Assembly: GCA_015501605.1 (NCBI GenBank)
Contig: JADNRZ010000001.1
Coordinates: 558,001-622,000 of the forward strand
Length of the DNA stretch: 64,000 bases
Direction: 5' to 3'
Source of the DNA: Panaeolus papilionaceus
Taxonomy: Eukaryota > Basidiomycota > Agaricomycetes > Agaricales
Shown here: piece after piece, positions 61,001 to 64,000 of the stretch
Numbering within the stretch: the first letter of the stretch is position 1
Layout of the letters: every line of letters begins with the position of its first letter
Made by a program: the position numbers and the translations under genes
The notes under the pieces: generated by a model
Database searches by the model: none
What the model saw: the letters and a program-made list of their open reading frames with translations, nothing else
What the model was told of the DNA's origin: nothing

Positions 61001-63435
61001 TCACGCCCCGAGGTCGAGGCGGAAGAGGCAGTAAAGAAGTGTCGGTGTCATACACACGGGGCAGCGCGACGTTTTGATGACTGCATCAGTAATGCATCTA
61101 TAAAGTCAAAACAACATAACTTGAGCGAACCCGTCTCAACACCAACACAGAAAAAATTAAAACATACCGATTACAAAATATATGCCCACACATGCTAGCT
61201 GTGATATCGTCACAGCTATCCGCAAGGCACGCGCGACAGTGGAGAGGGTTGGGGTTCGCAGATCGAGGGACCGGGCTTTTAGGGGACGCGATGGATGTAG
61301 GTTCAATTTTGAGTGGGTGAGGCGAAAGGGTGTCCGAGATTGGGGAGATGGTTACTTGGGGTGGCTCAAGGGGTTGTAGGGTAGGTGGTGACAATTTGGT
61401 CTCGGCGACGGGCTCTAGGTCAACGATGACAGTAACTGGCGAGGAAGGCTCGGCTGGAGACTCTGGGAGAGGCCGCTTTGCCTCTGGGATCTCGAAACTG
61501 ACGTCGATTGGCGTCGTGATTAGGGGGGATATATTGGGTAACAGGCTGAGGTCTTCAGGGGAGTCGACGGTGGGAGAGCCAAGAGGCGATCCACCCCGTT
61601 CACTGTTTTGAAAGTTAGACTGGAGCTAATGGGAAAGTATGAATGAAATTAAATACATACCTCGAAGCAGTAACGATATACTTGATTGGGCCATTGCCAT
61701 ACTTGAATGGCGTTGCACTGTGCGACGAATTGGCGGTAGTTGGGCGGGTGTCAGCCTAATATAGATAATTTAGATTGGGCGCTTGATCATGAAGAGATAA
61801 GAAAAAAAGTACCTCGTGCGTCTTCGGTGAAGACGTGAAGAAATAACTCTTTGCAGAGCCTGGCGACGAGACACTAGCCGCGGTCGGGGATCCTGCAGCC
61901 CTAATGGGAACAGACGTTGTCGTCGGAGTGATGTCAAGGTCCAATAACGACGATGCATAATCGTCATTAGCATCACTAATACTCCCAGACAGACGAGGTG
62001 TCGACGTCCCAGAGTTGTATTCGGAGATTCTCGCTGCAGGTGGTGGACTGTGTGCGAGCGGGACAGGTTGTTGGTCGGCGTTTTTCGGATCCATCAACGA
62101 CGCCCAACCGACTTCTGAATCCGTCGATGCAGCCCTCGGCCTCCCCGGGCCATGGCCAAAGCTTCCATTGTCACTGAACGATGATTGACTAGAAAGACCC
62201 GTCTCAAACTCAGCTTGCGATGGAGGTGCTGATGTCGAGATGTCGTCTGTGAGTGCCAACCTTGCACGGTGGCGGAAACTGCCTGGGTACAATCGTTTAT
62301 CAAAGGAGTCCCGGGCAGAGTTCATTCCTGAACTCTCCCTTCCCATGCGGGGCATCGTGCTGAACCGCGATGAGAACGTGGAGGTCCCGATACTGGAGCT
62401 ACGTATGGGGTTTGGTTCAGATAGTCGAGGGAGAGGTGGAGAGGATGGGAGGACAGAGCCATTTTGGAAAGAAGAATGGCGCGAGAAGCTGGAGGTGAGG
62501 GGGGGTCGCAGGGGCGGGGTTGACGTTATCAACGCTGATGATGATGGGCGGCTCGAAATATTCTCTTTCGATCTCCAAATCTGTTCAAACCCAGAGCCAG
62601 GACGAGGGAGATGAGTGGTAGTCGGGCTGAAGATGGGTTTGGTTTCGAGTAGGGGAGATGCATATGCACTATATCGTATTGTGTCGAGGCGGAGGTCGGG
62701 GGAATGATATATATCGGTGTCCCTTGCAGAATGTCCGAGGATAAGCCTCTAGAATGGATTTAAGTATTCGATGACGACAGTGTTGATGTTAAGCTCGTAC
62801 CTGCGCGTGGTTGTGGGGGCTCAGTGGGGTGAAACCCGTACTGACAACGGGATCAAGTTTATGATCCTGTGGTGGTGTTGTGGGCACTAGAGGAGGATCA
62901 GCAGAATCGGAGTCAAGCAAGTCGCATATTGACTTTGCGGATTCTGGGGAAAGTTGTAGCCCATCGGTCTCAACGGTACTGACAGGTGCAGGGACATGGG
63001 CGACACGATGATGCTATAGACAAAAAGATATGAATGATCAATTCTGTCCACAACAATTGAAGGTGCCGAGCACTTACCTCGTCGCGTGCTGCGATGTCAA
63101 AAAAACCTTGACCACACGCACTGCAGTTGGGGTGGGCATTTGAACCCCGATAGTGATCCTCCAAGGCAAACTCTGCATGGTAGCTCCTCTCACAAAGAGC
63201 ACAGTCCCAAGTTGGAGGGTGCTTGGCTGTCATGTGCTGGTTGTGCTCGATGAGCACATAGGACGTCAGGGAGAAAAAGGTAAAGGAGACTCACCGCATT
63301 AAACGCCGTAGTGCTGGTAAATCTTCGATCACAGATACCGCAGAAAGGGTGCCAGGCGCTGCTTGACCGAATATGCTGCAGGAGCGCCTCTTTATTTGTG
63401 AAGGACCTGTTGTCGCACTGCGGGCAGACAGGCAT
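61001..63435 (-). CDS. C2H2 zinc-finger protein with C-terminal RING finger
   Basis: The start at 63435 opens MPVCPQCDNRSFTNKEALLQ-H-I, a C2H2 finger, followed by FCGICDRRF, then WDCALCERSYHAEFALEDHY and NCSACGQGFF, so three to four Cys/His fingers lie in the first 110 residues. A disordered Ser/Pro/Thr-rich middle of several hundred residues follows (TPPLRPPLTSSFSRHSS and similar). The last part is a RING finger split by one intron: CRACLADSCDDITASMCGHI-FCNR then CITDAVIKTSRCPVC, with C3HC4-type spacing, and the protein ends TLLYCLFRLDLGA. RING domains usually recruit an E2 enzyme, so a ubiquitin ligase that binds nucleic acid or protein through its fingers is plausible (inference). At least six exons; middle borders approximate. 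The 5' leader after 63435 is AT-rich. Confidence 0.85.
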
Positions 63436-64000
63436 GGCGAAGAATGAAAAAGTAGGGAGTGGGAGGTGACAGAAAGGTTTACAGTGTTGTTAATTAACGC
63501 GGAGACAACGCCTCGAGGCTTTTGCGTGTTCAACCCGACATGTTGTATTTCTGTGTTGATCTTGTGTGCCGACACAAAAATCAAAAGATGTGCCCCTGCC
63601 GTCTGAGCAGCAATCAAGACCAGAAAATGAATTCATCCGTTGAGAAGGGCAGGGTTTAGCTTAGTTATAAAGTCTCTATGACACGTATCCGTTGAGAGTC
63701 TGAACCATCCCACTAAATCTTGAACAAGATCTTATCGAGCTGACAGAGTGACGAGAACAAGATTAACCGAGCCTCAAGGCTTCACCCATCTCCAGTTGTA
63801 TGGCCGTTTACCCACGCACAGCAACATCAAACACTCATCCTCACGTGTAGCCCTCGAAATAACCAAGTATCGACTGTTTAGAATTCAGGTAGTTACATGC
63901 CATTAAATGGGTAGATAAGAAAGGAAGGGGATTAGACAAACAATAATACTACAGAAAAAATACGATAACACAAAAGAGATTGATAGGGAGATAACCTCGG
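63436..64000. other. Right-edge intergenic region
   Basis: Promoter side of the zinc-finger gene. No supported coding sequence; a neighbouring gene beyond the edge may begin or end here. Confidence 0.5.

Overview
The window looks like nuclear DNA of a basidiomycete fungus, most likely a mushroom-forming agaricomycete. Most genes are broken by many short (about 45-110 nt) GT-AG introns. Several products are types common in agaricomycetes: a CaaX lipopeptide mating-pheromone precursor, a DUF6535 membrane protein, an F-box protein with a Cys/His tail, and long disordered Ser/Pro-rich proteins. Both tRNA genes carry introns. No bacterial-style operon, rRNA, CRISPR array or intact transposon was found. 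All family names come from reading motifs; no database was searched.

Left part (1-18.6 kb): an intronless disordered protein (2045-4141, -); a trace of a GH27-like C-terminus (about 5200-5520, -); a D-amino-acid oxidase gene (5957-7682, +) carrying a one-base frameshift; a 37-residue mating-pheromone precursor (8441-8554, -); an oxysterol-binding protein (10696-12706, -); a multi-pass membrane protein (13894-15280, -); tRNA-Val(TAC) (15622-15705, -); and a single-pass membrane protein with a mucin-like outer region (16780-18598, +).

Middle (18.6-36.7 kb): a gene-poor stretch of over 5 kb with a small inverted repeat; a mitochondrial Mg2+ channel of the MRS2/CorA family (23887-25939, -); an unrecognised but clearly spliced gene (26721-27537, +); a PcaB-type 3-carboxymuconate cycloisomerase (30277-31788, -); calcineurin A (32481-35033, -); and a UNC-50/GMH1 family Golgi protein (35495-36624, -).

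Right part (36.8-64 kb): a large RS/proline-rich disordered protein (36877-40789, +); an unrecognised multi-exon gene (about 41462-42610, -); the GPI-anchor glycosyltransferase PIG-A/GPI3 (42845-44712, -); an alpha/beta hydrolase (46847-48360, +); an F-box/zinc-finger protein (48984-51855, +); a DUF6535 protein with a GC-AG intron (52404-54479, -); tRNA-Val(CAC) (55163-55248, +); two tandem NIPA-type Mg2+ transporters (56289-58057 and 58937-60590, -) with a small unknown gene between them; and a C2H2 plus RING zinc-finger protein (61001-63435, -).

The genes are individually regulated eukaryotic units and do not form one pathway. Two loose themes appear: Mg2+ transport (MRS2 plus two NIPA copies) and conserved signalling/membrane housekeeping (calcineurin, OSBP, UNC-50, PIG-A). 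The most notable items are the short pheromone gene with no receptor in view, the frameshifted oxidase, the tandem NIPA pair and the bacterial-type muconate cycloisomerase.
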